Origin: Allodiplogaster sudhausi
Taxonomy: Eukaryota > Nematoda > Chromadorea > Rhabditida > Diplogasteridae
Direction: 5' to 3'
Length of the DNA stretch: 64,000 nt
Assembly (NCBI GenBank): GCA_945643635.1
Contig: CALZFC010000100.1
Span: 451,501-515,500 of the forward strand
Shown here: positions 44,966 through 57,189 of the stretch, in pieces
How the letters are laid out: the number at the start of each line of letters is the position of its first letter
Numbering within the stretch: the stretch's first letter is position 1
The notes under the pieces: generated by a model
The model's database searches: none
What the model was told of the DNA's origin: nothing
The model's input: only the letters and a program-made list of their open reading frames with translations
Made by a program: the position numbers and the translations under genes

Positions 44966-47900
44966 TCATGCCTTGTCGATGTTGGTTGACTTCGCCTCGA
45001 TGTTACCTTCACTTTCTTCGCTAGTCGGCGTTATACACTTGGGCACGTAGTGTGAGGGCTCGGCACGGACAAATGGCATGTAGATAAGGAAGCCGACCGT
45101 GAGCAAGACGGTGTGCACGAGGAAAAAGACTCGGTACTCGGAGAGCTCATTGTTGGGCACGAGCCAATTGAAGATGAAAGGCTCGATGAGAAGGGTGAAC
45201 GACTTGAACAGCTGAACCTGCCCGAGCACGAAGAAGGCGTACGGGCTGAAGAATGAGAGCAATAATCAATGTGTTCATTGAGATTCACGTAGTCATTATT
45301 GCTAACCCTGATATGAGAACAGCAGCCTTGTAGAACCCGCCAGCATTCCAGCCGACAAACCACTGCAAGAACAGTGGGATAAGGAGATTAATTAGCAATA
45401 AAATAAGCCTCCACTCTGTCAATGAGACGTTGATATGAACACATTTGTATTTGTATGTACATGTTGAAGCAGAAGAGTAAAATTTCGCAAATATCGGTTA
45501 TTTGCATTAACATTACTTCGGTTGAGCTGCGTTGCGCCTAGTTAGGAAATTAAATAGGTTAAACACAATTTCAAAACCGTCACAAGTCCCTTGGACTAAT
45601 GTAGTTTGGTGAATATTCTAGATATATACATAAATGCGCTGTAATCATTCGGGCATGATCGAGAAGTATTTGAGCATCGCCATGAGCAACAGTACCTGAA
45701 TGGCGACAGTGAAGACGATCTGCCAAAAGACCGCCGAATCACTTGGAACTATGGCCATTGCGGCCAACATCGCGGCAGGGCCGAGAAGTGACACGAGCGA
45801 AAACAGACGGATCTTGATACGCTCCGAAATGATGCTGAGAGTAGCAGAATACAATATTGATCAGAATCCTAGTTATGGTGCTTCCATGGCATTATTGACA
45901 GATAGAAAGAGTAATCATTATCAGATACGAAGAGAAACCAAACAAAATCCTCTATGTACCCTCATCCAATCCTCCCCATGCCACAACAACAAACTTGATG
46001 TGGTCGCTGATGAGGCCGGCAATTATCTTGAAGACGACAATTCCGTAGCCGGCAATGTTGCCCGCCCACGCAGTCTCAACATTAGTGAAGTGGAACAGAT
46101 CGAGGTATGACGTCAAGTACGTCTAAAAATAATAGTCTGGTAATCTTGCCGTAAGTTCAGCCATTTGGAAACATTTAAGATCATTTTGTAACAGAACTAA
46201 CACCCATCATGACAGAAACGGCAATGTCGACGAATGCTGCAGCCCACATCCCGTAGACGGCAATATCCGTGAGAATCAGCTGGCAAATATGAAGATCACG
46301 TTTGAAAAGTGAAAAGCTTTATGCTAGCATGAAATCTCTTTAAAGCCTTTTCAAAGTGGCAGATGTGGATGCTTGTGCGGCGCACAGTGACTCTTGTCTT
46401 CATTCGAGATGAAAGAAGTCGACGTACACGATAAGGCGGTCGTATGCGAAGCTCCTTGACCAAGGATTTGTCGCGTGAGATGAGCGCGACTTCGGCTTCG
46501 CTAGCATAGCTCTCACTCGGATGGTCGCGGTAGAGGAGAAGCCAGATGAAGGAGCACACAACGATCATGACGCCAATCGTGTAGTATACGACACGCCAGT
46601 CGTATACAAGTGACAGAATCTGATGTGGTTGCCTGGTTGTTTTCATGTCGTTTTCAAGATAATTGCCGGCCTCATCAGCGGCCACATCAAGTTTGTTGTT
46701 GTGGCATGGGGAGGATTAGATGAGGGTAAATAGGGGATTTTGTTGGATTCCTCTTTGTATCTCACAATGACTACTCTTTCTATCTGCCAATGTGCATATC
46801 AGATTGCGTTAAATATCGCTACTTCTTTGCTCTTTAAATACTACAAATGTACATACATACATATCCATATCAAAATCCCCAAGTATTGAAAATATGGGTC
46901 AAATTTAAAGCTCTGCCACTTGAAAGATAACAATATTTAAAGTGTACGAAAGGTCAATAAATACTCTTCTAACCGCTGATGCGACCGGGATCTCGAGAAT
47001 GTTCCTGAGGACCACGAACGAGGAGAGCACCGCGCCAAAGAGCGCCGTTTCTGACTTGGGAGCCAAGCGGGAGACGATCAAGCCGAGGGCGCCAAAGTCC
47101 GCCGCGTACAGGCAGCCCTAGAGTTGACAGATTTGTACTTCTGACAACTCCTTTAATGAAGAACGGTTTCCACTACAAAATGTATGCTGTTTCGAATCCT
47201 TCCGCAGTCCTTTGGACGGAAACAATCGATTTTCACAGAATGATGCAATAACGTTAGTTGAGACAAGCTACAAATGATGGCTTTTGACGAATGTTCAAAT
47301 AAGGTGAACCATGACGAAGCGGACTCCAAGCGCAGCACCAAGCGACAAGTCAAAGCATAGTGGCACAAGGCACGCCGTAGCAGCCGAAAGGATGCCTGAA
47401 AATGTTTTGGTACGTGTATGTACGTGCAAAAAGCAAAAAAGTAATATTGACCATCGGTGAAGAGCACCCAGCGAGCGCCGTAACGAGCGAGCAGGAAGCT
47501 GGTCGGGTAGATGCCGACGATGGTGCCGACGGCAGTCGATGCTATTAGCCAGTTCTTCTCCTTGAGGCTGTAGACGCGATGAGTCGTTCCGTTCTGGAGG
47601 AACAAGAAGCTGAGAATGATAAGTTCGCTTCCTCTCCTAGCGTTTTATTCCCATGTGGCACACGCATTCAACCAATAATTTTGTTGGTTGCCGGTATAGC
47701 ACTAATTGTAAGATAAAGAAATTGGCACCAAGCTCTATTCTCATTGCAACCGTCACGCGACAGGCGACACTTTTAAGGGCGAGAGGGAGATTAGATAAGG
47801 CTAATGACGCACAATTTGCTCATTTATCAAATAAACTGTAGATATTTGCAATTTACGTTATTTACAGTTCTACTTTAATCAAGACCAACATTCTCCTTGT

Positions 47901-48036
47901 CCATGTAGGGCATCAGGTAGGCGTGGATGTCGGTCGGCATGAGCAAGGCGCCCAGCATCAGGAAGGCAGCGCACAGCACGACAGCGCGGCTGTGGTCGGC
48001 GATGTAGCCACGAGGCGAGGGGCATTTCGACAGCAT
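44966..48036 (-). CDS. SLC17-like MFS transporter, unit 1
   Basis: Ten exons in phase: 47890-48036 (ATG at 48036), 47452-47593, 47310-47395, 46974-47117, 46428-46619, 46202-46279, 45995-46122, 45696-45834, 45307-45362 and 44966-45245 (TGA/TAA at 44966), 463 residues and about 12 helices. SLC17 proteins carry phosphate, sialic acid, glutamate or other organic anions with Na+ or H+. Marks: WLIASTAVGTIVGIYPTSFL (helix 2), YDWRVVYYTIG (the G-W-..FY.. position of helix 6), DHPSESYASEAEVALI (central loop), HFTNVETAWAGN, WNAGGFYKAAV and the last helices VFFLVHTVLLTVGF. Substrate not readable. Two family residues differ from the other copies: Val in SLVYDW and Leu in SRLAPK (see finding). An intron carries an inverted copy of exon 7. 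Confidence 0.82.
46640..46805 (+). repeat. Intronic inverted copy of exon 7 and its intron (unit 1)
   Basis: Plus-strand text AAGATAATTGCCGGCCTCATCAGCG and onward to CTCTTTCTATCTGCC equals, with a few changes, the reverse complement of about 45880-46035, which covers the 3' part of exon 45995-46122 and its donor-side intron. In unit 2 the same pair is at 58867-59032 and 58107-58262. Confidence 0.75.
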
Positions 48037-49644
48037 GTCCCTGTCTCTATAATTAGATGCTCCTTTGAAACGGTGCTGGAAAATGGCTATGTGCCAAACG
48101 TTTATTTGTGAAAAGAACGTAATATATAGGTATGATTTTATCGAAGAATTCGCAACATTCACTGAGGTCACATAAGAAAGAATATTACAACCTATATTGA
48201 TAACTGACATGAAGTAAAAAAAAAATGTGTGTTGATACTCATTTTGTGGTCCTCCCAAAATGTTTTGTAAATATCAACTTGAATAGGCATGCATGAACAT
48301 ATTAGAATTTTTATGTCTGTTGCTACGACCCTTGTCATGAGATTAATGTGACAGCAAGGCAATTTAACAGCAATGAGCATAATGGCGCACGCGATAAGAG
48401 ATGAATACATAGCGAAAAAGTAATGAACAGAAAAATGGAGAACGCAAGCGTTGACATTGTTGGCTAACAATGGCACGCTAACAATGAGTTGACGAGTTGG
48501 CATGCTGTCATTAGCACGCACATGTTATAGGATTAAGAGATATTTTATGTGTCATTTTATTCTTGATGAAAATAGCTTTGAAACGGTCACGTGAAGACGG
48601 AAATGTTGCCAGCACTGCCAAAGTAAACAGATAAAATTGAAGGAAAAAAAAGAATCATACGCCGCGGTGAAAGTTTGCCCATCAACGAACCCATCAATCC
48701 ATTCGAAAGTGTAGATGGATGGATGGCGCACTGTGTTCAACAAACATAATCTACATACATGAGCATATTCGCTCCCATTTCAGCGCATCGCATGCCTGGC
48801 AATGAGAGTTCTGCTATTATTTTACATAAACGGCCGCAACCATGAGAACAGGCCAATTTTAAGCCGATTGATGTTTTACGTAGAAAAAAACGACAAATAT
48901 TCATTATGCTGGCCCTAATTCATGGTATCCTTATTTTCCAAGAACAGACTTTTCTTAACGAAATCATACGGTCCTTTCTCTTATCGGCCGCATTTAATGA
49001 CCCATCAATCAGTAATATAATTGTATTTACATTTTCATGCATATGCATATATAACAACTATACAAAGTATGCAACTGATGAAATGGGACGCAAACTAAAA
49101 GCATACATACATATACATATGTATGTATATGAGTGTGTATGGACAGTTAGATTTACTAATTCTCAATTAACTGATCGATGATTGCACTCATCATTGCTTC
49201 AAGTGAAATCAGCGAGAGGAAAACTCGTACACTGTTGGCACTCCGGCTAAGGTCGGCGTCTCAGTTCTCCACCCATTTGCCAGAAATGACAAATTCAATT
49301 GTAATGATGTAAAAACGAGTTTCATTGCGAAGAGAGGCGGCGCAAATGCTCTTAATTTTTTGCGTTCTTTGATCAGCTCCGAATAGAATTCACGACATTT
49401 CTATTCTCAACGGACTTTTTTTTTAACCAAAATAATATTGCATGGATACAGAAATAGAGAGATTCGACAGAAATGAAGGTTCTTATGGCACCAGCCTCAA
49501 AAAGGAGCATTCTGCTAATACATTTACATACAACCATATTGCAAAGAAAAAGTGTGCGGGAATTTCATTCTATTCATGTTCGTCTCAGTAATCTTTTAGT
49601 TATGATGCAGAGTATTGACTCGTTGCTGTATTCTTAAAGAGCTT
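48037..49644. other. Spacer between the two transporter genes, unit 1
   Basis: No gene supported. Scattered ATATGTATGTATATG-type runs (about 49107-49130). The same sequence fills 60264-61870. Confidence 0.5.
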
Positions 49645-50400
49645 TCACTTCTCCAAGGTGGCGGCATCATCCTTGTCTTTGAGATTCTCTTCTTCGGACT
49701 CAGTAATGCTTTTGGGGACATAGTCGGCGGGCTCTGCTCGGACCAATGGCATGTAGATGAGAAAGCCGACAGTGAGCAAAACGCTGTGCACGAGGAAGAA
49801 TACACGGTATTCGGAGAGGATATTGTTGGGCACCAGCCAGTTGAAGAGGAAAGGCTAGATTAGAAGTGTGACCGACTTGAACAGCTGAACTTGCCCGAGC
49901 ACGAAGAAGGCATATGGGCTGAAGAATGGGCGAAATAATCAATGTTCATTGATCTTAACGTAGACTTTGTCATTATTGCTAACCCCGATATGAGAAGAGC
50001 TGCCCTGTAGAAGCCGCCAGCATTCCAGCCGACAAACCACTGCAGGAACAGCGGAATATAAATGAGTCAATGCAATTTTGGCTTCTGCCATCAGTTACTT
50101 AATATGGTCTCAATGGAATCTAGATAAATAGTAAAGGCGTGATAATATAAAATAAACACCTGGATGGCGATGGTGAAGATGACCTGCCAGAAGGGAGGCG
50201 AATCTCTTGGCATTACCGCCATTGCTGTCAACATGGCGGCCGGGCCGAGCAGCGACACGAGCGAGAACAGACGAATCTTGTTCCGCTCCGAGATGACGCT
50301 GATAATTGAGATGGGAGATTATTTCCCTTTCTTTACATACATATATTCTTTCAGTGAAGATCAACTACTAACAGAAGCGCCGCAGTTGTCCCTATGCTCA

Positions 50401-50404
<4 letters not shown>

Positions 50405-50454
<50 letters not shown>

Positions 50455-50456
50455 AT
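50405..50456. repeat. (CT)n microsatellite
   Basis: In an intron of the broken transporter; the unit 2 copy at 62629-62684 differs by a few bases in length. Confidence 0.9.
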
Positions 50457-51128
50457 CACCTTATTATGTGTGCAATTTTCCAAGTGGCAGAAAAGTGCAA
50501 GCAAATTATTATGGGACAAATTGAACTTTCTGACAGTTCTTTCGCGTGCCAAGACTGACAATGAGAGTTATCTATGGAAACAACAATAGATGATAAATAA
50601 CTTGATGTGATCGCTGAGGAGGCCAGTTATAATCTTGAACACGATCAGTCCAAAGCCGGCAGCATTCGACGCCCAGCCGGTCTACATTTTTGTGAAGCGG
50701 AAGGTGTCGAGGTAATATGTCACATAAGCCTGAAAAATAAAGAAGCATGCTTGCTCACAAAATACAGAGGATATATGGGCATAATTGGAAACCTATTTCT
50801 TCCTTGAACATGCGAAAGAGTGAAAATGGAATTGTAAAAATAGATCATAAAAATATTCATCCTTTCATTTTGCTGTCATCTACCCGTGATTTTTTTCTTA
50901 GGCGCGTAGGCAAATTTCATTTCGGGAAGAGAAAAAAAAACGAACGCCGATCATGACAGAGGCGGCAATGTCCACGAAGGCAGCCGCCCACGTTCCGTAG
51001 ACTGCGACATCCGTGAGGATCGCCTTTAAATAGATGGGTAAGTCTTTTTGAGACCTTCAAATGAAACTCTATCATAATCTACTTCAATTTTATGACCACT
51101 CCAGTCGTCGTTTCTCCTTTCGTTTTCA

Positions 51129-51131
<3 letters not shown>

Positions 51132-51212
<81 letters not shown>
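51132..51212. repeat. (AT)n microsatellite
   Basis: About 40 units; the unit 2 copy is at 63359-63442 and differs in length by two bases. Confidence 0.95.
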
Positions 51213-51784
51213 TCTCTCACAATTATGTCGAGCAAAATGTGCAAATTCAAAAGTAACTTCTTTCTCCTTTAACCTGATTTAGCATTGCGAACAGCAAGAA
51301 ATGTTTCTATTATACATATGGAATGTGGAACCCAACGAACACGATAGGGCGGTCGTATGCGGCGATCCTTGACCATGGATTTGTCGCGTGAGATGAGCGC
51401 GACTTCGGCTTCGCTGACATAGCTCTCGCCAGGATGATCACGGTAGAGGAGTAGAAAGACGAAGGAGCAGACGAACACGATTGCGCCGACCACGTAGTAC
51501 ACCACACGCCAGTCGTATCCAAGTGACAGAATCTGATGGCTGACTGATTGCATTTTTATAATATTCATATGAAAAGCAATCAGTCACGTCTAACAATAAG
51601 AATGCCAACAGCTGAAGCAGCCGGGATTTCGATAATATTCCTGATTACGACGAAGGACGAGAGCGCTGCCACTGCGAACGCTGTCTCTGATTTGGGTGCC
51701 CAGCGGGAGACGATTAGGCCGACGGCACCAAAGTCCGCCGCATACAGGCAGCCCTAAATGGAACAGATAACAAATCTTGACAGC

Positions 51785-51995
51785 CCCTTTAAAGGAGGAC
51801 GACCACGGAAAAATACTTCATGCGGGTTCGAATCGCCGCTTGTTCACCTTGGGAGTAGGCGCCCTCTCAATCTTGTGTGTGCTACATTCGCAGAGTCGCA
51901 AAAACTCGTTGCGTGGAAATGGCACGCGCGCGGATGCGAGTGCGAAGGGCCGCGGACAATTTGTGTGTCTCACATAATTTTCAGTGATGATGATT
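51785..51995. repeat. MITE-like repeat (copy 8)
   Basis: Starts CCCTTTAAAGGAGGACGACCACGG and ends CACATAATTTTCAGTGATGATG. It lies in an intron of the broken transporter. Its middle has diverged but keeps CGGGTTCGAATCGCC. Confidence 0.5.
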
Positions 51996-52191
51996 CCATT
52001 GAATTTCAATGCGAATCAATGGTTAAAAAAAGAAGAAATGATTAAGTCGAAGCGGAAAAAAACCAACCATGACAAAGCGAATGCCGAGCGCAATGATGAG
52101 AGAAGAATCAAAGCATAACGGAACCAAGCACGCCGTTGCAGCCGAGAGGAGTCCTATGAGTAGTTGGTATTACAAAATGTGTTTCATTGTA

Positions 52192-52222
<31 letters not shown>

Positions 52223-52742
52223 ATGTACAATATTTTTAGCGAAAAAAGAATGATAAATAAATGAACCGTGAGAAACCATCCACGAAGAGCACCCAGCGAG
52301 CGCCGAAGTATGAGAGGAGAAAGTTGGTCGGGTAGATGCCGACTATGGTGCCGACTGCGGTCGCCGCCACCATACAGTTCAGTTCCTCGCTTTTGTACAA
52401 CTTCGTGGTGTGGCCATTCTGTGATACTTTCAGAGCACTTGATTCAGATGTAAATTCTCAATTTTTGGGCAAAAATAGTTCTCGTTCATGAACTTGGACG
52501 ATGACTGCAATAAATGATTATTCTAAATAAATGAATATATATTCGGGCTAGCTTACGCTCTCTTTCTTCTCGTAGTACGGCATGAGGTATGCGTGGACAT
52601 CGGTGGGCAAGAGGGCGCCGAGCATCAGGAAGGGGGCGGCAAGCATGACGAAGCGGCAGCGGCTTTGAATGCAATGGTTCAGCTGCTGCTGCCACTTCGA
52701 CGGCGGTATCTCGCTGTCTCCAGAGTGCAGCCTTTCGTCCAT

Positions 52743-53478
52743 CTAGCAATGAATCAATGCATCAATCCATCGATATGTTTACAACTGATACGGCATAACA
52801 TTAGACATTTTTTTAAAATTTTATTTACGGCATTCATCGAAAAAGTAATTGGAGAGAAATATAAAGAAAATGTACATGAAATATGGTAGATATGGTTATG
52901 CTAATAAAGATAGAGTAAATATTTTGTAGAAAAGAAAGGACGCCTTTAAATCTGGCTATCATTCATTCTCTCTTCCTTTTTATTATGGGACATTTGACAA
53001 ACCAAAGAGAGAATGACAAATGCATTTTAGATGAAAAGTGACACATATATTTTGAATGAATAAATGCATGACGTCTTCTTATTTCTTTTTCTCTGACATT
53101 TCTCATAAAAAGAATGTGTGAGGGAGGCAAAATGACAGTTTAATGGGGACATGGATATTAGAAATGGTGCGAGAAGGCTTGATTCTCATTCATGCGAAGA
53201 GAATTCAGAAACGAAATGATTCAGATAAACAAGAAGATGGGCACGAATTGATGACGTAGTTTTGATGCAACTATTTTTAAGTTAGAATAACAAAGTATGA
53301 ATGAAGGGAATCTTTTAACGATCACAGAGAGTGTGGTTCCAGCTTTGCAAGCAATGCAGAGATAAAACTGGTCATATTTGGTTCTTGCAAAAAAAGCGTA
53401 AAGTGCATCGGCGGTGAAATGCTTCTTGAAGAGAAACATCGATCGTTTGCTTTGTATCGCATTGCTCGCTCCCATGTC

Positions 53479-53523
<45 letters not shown>

Positions 53524-54069
53524 CAACAGTCCCGCGTGCCCGAAATTGCCGACATGTTTTACATAAGTGCGCCGAACAAAAAGAGAAGCGTTTGTGTTGC
53601 CGACATGTTATGAATGAAAGGAACGCATCAAAATGTTACGAGGCAGGAGATATGTATAGTGGTAATTTAATAATTTATCGACAAGATCTAATATAGAGCA
53701 TCTTTTTGATTTCATAAAAATGTTACATATAATCGAGAAAGGAAAATAAGTAAAATATAAAAAAAGAAATGAACTGCATATGCACTTCATTTCATTGCCA
53801 TGCGTAAAGCCATATATAAAGTAATACGTAAAGCCAGTATTTCCTCGGATACAATCACAGTCACTTATATTTTTACATCTTCGAAAGGGTGGGGGCGCTT
53901 CACTTTCTGGTATGTAGATATTTTTATATGTAAAAGACAATGGGATAAATAGCACAGCTCGAATATTAAATCATTCTGAGCGCTATAAAATTGTTTTTAT
54001 TACATTCGAATGTCATTTTGTCACCTTTATAGGAGGACGAAAGTGAACCATAATCTACATAAGTATTAG
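52743..54069. other. Intergenic stretch, unit 1
   Basis: AT-rich with a (CT)n tract at 53481-53520. No gene seen. Confidence 0.5.
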
Positions 54070-54217
54070 AATCTTCCTGACCATTGCTGTCGTGACTCTC
54101 TCAATCATGTGCTCTCTAACATTTTCATTCACGATTGCGTTTTTCGCTCCTTTAATTTGTTTCCTCGGAGTGATCACCTGCCCACATCCCTTTCTGGTCG
54201 GCAGCAACTGGACATTC
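54070..54217 (+). other. Orphan membrane-spanning exon candidate
   Basis: Between an acceptor (tattag) and a donor (gtgagt) the frame reads two hydrophobic helices, beginning IFLTIAVVTLSIMCSLTF and ending VITCPHPFLVGSNWTF. It resembles an internal chemoreceptor exon, but no partner exons were found on the plus strand. Confidence 0.3.
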
Positions 54218-54936
54218 GTGAGTGAATACTTGTGAATTACTCATGTACATATCACACACTAGAAACAGATGAAATTGCTCGCACAAATGAATGGTTACGG
54301 AAACATATTATTGTGCCTGTTCTGCACCAACCATAATCAGCACCCATCGGCAAGCAACCAGCAGGAAGCAATACAGTACACCGCCTACGACAAGTCTTGT
54401 TAAGCACAAATGAATGTTCGGGACATACTATGTACATATTTGCAAACATACTGAGAGCGTTTCAAATGATTGCAGTGTTAATGAAAGAAGGTAAAAAAAA
54501 GAAGAAAAAAAGACCAAAGCAAATTACGAAGACATGGAGACGAACAATGTTTTGCATCTTGATAACAAGTAAACATTTGAACGAGAAAGCAGAAGTGAAT
54601 AGATAAAACCACATGATTGTGAAGTAGCTCTGAAATTGAGACAAAAATACAAGGAGGTAACAAGGTATCACTAATCCGAAGCAACAACTTTTTAGTCTTA
54701 TTTATTCTTGTCAAATATGCCTACATTCCCACTACGTTTTCTCTGGGTCTTCCTTCTGGCCTGAAAATGATGCAAAGAAATGCTTCAAAATTTTTTTCAA
54801 GAGATTGTCATATTTATTGTCGAGTATATGAATGCAGGGAGAGAGTTCTTCTGTGCCGGCGAGACTAGATCATACTTGGACTTCATATTGCTCAGACGGG
54901 GCTCTACAATTTAGAAATCGATTTCTCATCGAATTT

Positions 54937-55329
54937 TTATAATGAGGATAGGCGACGCTGTAGCCCGGAAAGCGATGCACCACTGCCGTACATCGATGTC
55001 GTCGCAGTCGAGTTCATGCACGGCAAGAACTTTCGCATCAAGGAGAATGCGAACTTTTTGTAGTCTGGCGTTGCGAGCAAGATTGTTATGGACTGTGCGA
55101 TGGAGTGACATGAGAGAATCAAGAAGGCGATGACCAATATCTCTGAAATTGTTTTGATTGTTTTCTTAATCTATGTGTTTTTATATCTGTGTAGCTATCT
55201 TGATAAAAATGTAAAAGAGTAGTCAAGCATGAAGGATTTCACTTCTAAACCTTCCTTCTCACTGCCGACAAGAAAGACGCCGATGGTGATCAAGAAGGGT
55301 ACAACGAAGAACATTGAAGGAATGATGAT
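54937..55329 (-). pseudogene. Srh-like chemoreceptor, 3' end only
   Basis: Exons 55263-55329 and 54937-55142 (TAA) join in phase (A|AG). They encode helix 6 (IIIPSMFFVVPFLITIGVFL) and helix 7 plus tail (CHSIAQSITILLATPDYKKF). The Q/..IP....P pattern and the H..xxS...LL..P.Y end fit the Srh/Sri group. No earlier exons exist to the left of the duplication junction at 55543, so this copy is 5'-truncated; it should be complete at the far end of unit 2, outside the window. Confidence 0.5.
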
Positions 55330-55610
55330 CTGTGATTAAATTGCATCTTCTCAAAGATTTGTTTCATTTTTGTATGAGATGTAAGAAAGATCTCCGCTTT
55401 GATTATTCGGGAAATATTATTATTAAATTTATTATATACGATCATATAATCAACGATTTATGTCTGAATATATTTTAAATTAAAATATCCATCCTCACCA
55501 AGCAGTTTAGCCTACTTATGTATTTTTTTGAAAAAAAAGAAGGTCATTTAATTTAATATGTACAAATGCATTTTCAGTAAATCTACTATTCACCAAAGAA
55601 TCTTTTTCAG

Positions 55611-55704
55611 AAGGTTCTTGGGATTGCAGACAACAGATAGATGCATGAATACTGTAACCAGTCTAATAACACGTCCGGCAATGACTGCATCGACGATGAT
55701 TTAG
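55611..55704 (+). pseudogene. Duplicated last exon of the Srg-like receptor
   Basis: Exact counterpart of exon 43387-43480 with its acceptor. It was carried along by the tandem duplication and has no receptor exons before it. Confidence 0.85.
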
Positions 55705-55815
55705 CTAACATTGTTTTGATTTTATTCATAAAATTGTAAAAAAAAAATCTTAGTTGTTAGTTGAGAAATTAGTTCGCCTCATGGCTAGTTAATTTCTATC
55801 AGTTTCCCTGATATA

Positions 55816-56020
55816 TTAAAAGAGGGCGATCAACCACGATATTTAATGCAGGTTCAAATTTCCGCGTCTGATATGAGAGTACTCAAATTCTCTCGTACTT
55901 TTTTTCGCAAATAACACAAACCCGCTGCCTGAAACTAGAGAAAACTGCCTGAGAGAGTGCACAGGACCGAAGCAATTTAAATATCACATAATTTTTCAGT
56001 GATCGCCCTCCTTTACTACA
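55816..56020. repeat. MITE-like repeat (copy 7, unit 2)
   Basis: Copy of 43592-43796 made by the tandem duplication. Confidence 0.65.
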
Positions 56021-56356
56021 CTCTAGGCAGACACCTCTGATGGTCTTTCAAATTGACGTTTGGAGTTCTCGTTGGAGATACATACTTGAGTGCGAGAACT
56101 TCTAAATTAATAGAATAATAACATAATATTGCGTTAAATTAAAGCATTGTATGAGTTCCCTTCTTTTTGAAGTTATTTTCATAGATATTGGCTTCGTCAT
56201 AGTGCAAATACCTGAAACTGAAAAACTCAATCGATACAGTTATTACGTTTCAAGATCCTTCATGAGGCCAAATATTGTTCTTGGAACCATTTATGAATCA
56301 AATTCAAGGTGCAAATAGAATATTCCCGTTCTCTATGAATTACATATATTTCAACT

Positions 56357-57015
56357 GCCGCACGATTATTCTCCCTTGAGGACATGGACAAGTGTCTCGG
56401 ATATGTCCAGGACATTTTCTGGGGTGGCAGACAAATGTCCCAGACACTAAGCAAAAGGCCTATGTTAATACACGGGTCTCGCATATGTCTTTGAAATGTC
56501 GCAGACACTTTTTGAAAATATTATGTCCAAGACATCCAGAATGTCTGGGACAATGTCCAAGACATCCTGAGAAGGCGAGGGAGTGTACAATTTGAAGAGA
56601 GGCGAAACAAACACGCCGAATGTCATTTCCTGTCTCCGAGACAAATCACTCCCCTCGCATATCATTCTTAACCGTCGCGTTCTATTTTGCTAATGCAGAG
56701 AGTGCATGTTAATTATTGTCCGACATAATTATTGTTTGTCTACGTGAGTTTTTTCAAGACTTCATAAGTCATCTTGCCTAGTTTCGCTCATAATGAGCGG
56801 TCCCTCTTCCCCTTGCTCACCCAATTATGAAAAAATTGGATGACAAGTATGCATAAATGTATAAAAGTCAAATTTGGCACAAAATATTCCCTTTTTCTTG
56901 TGAAATATGTCCTTGACATGTCTCCCACGTGTCTCTAAAGTGTCTTGGACAATAAAATGTCTTGGACATGTCCAAGACGCTTGTCCATGTCCTCGAGGGA
57001 GAATAATCGTGCGGC
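56357..57015. mobile_element. 659-bp TGTCCAAGACA element, unit 2
   Basis: Copy of 44133-44791; differs at one base near 56985 (CTTGTCC against CTTGGCC). Confidence 0.7.
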
Positions 57016-57189
57016 TGGATTCGTATGCGGTGATTCTATATTAACATTTTAGCTGTGACATCAAAAAAGTAGCATTAAAATAATTTAGAGCAAATCTGCT
57101 GTTTTTCAGTCTAGTTGGTTTCAGTGATATGTACAAATATGAAACATAATGAGCTATCGATCGTAGTTCTGAGATCCACGCATGTTTTA

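Larger units (their letters stand above)
49645..52742 (-). pseudogene. SLC17-like transporter with two in-frame TAG codons, unit 1
   Basis: All ten exons align with the gene at 44966-48036 and have the same lengths except the first: 52557-52742 (ATG at 52742), 52277-52418, 52068-52153, 51610-51753, 51341-51532, 50946-51023, 50602-50729, 50160-50298, 49984-50039 and 49645-49918. Splice sites look usable. TAG interrupts exon 7 at 50684-50682 (FTKM*TGW against FTNVETAW) and exon 10 at 49857-49855 (TLLI*PFLFNW against TLLIEPFLFNW); both replace a Glu codon. A product would stop about two thirds of the way through. It may be a pseudogene that is still spliced, since nothing else is broken. First exon encodes MDERLHSGDSEIPPSKWQQQ. 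Confidence 0.78.
43320..55543 (+). repeat. Tandem duplication, unit 1 (12,224 bp)
   Basis: The sequence from 43320 recurs from 55544 in the same orientation with an offset of 12,224 that shifts by a few bases at microsatellites and an A run (12,227 after about 45576, 12,230 after the AT tract). Only scattered single-base differences were seen over 8.4 kb. Junction is AAGAAGG|TCATTTAATTTAATA at 55543/55544. Confidence 0.92.

Noticed and set aside
48906..49181. 91-codon plus-strand frame between the transporter genes
   Set aside because: No motif or splice context; ends in an ATAC repeat.
51026..51282. Tyr-Ile repeat frames
   Set aside because: They are translations of the (AT)n tract.
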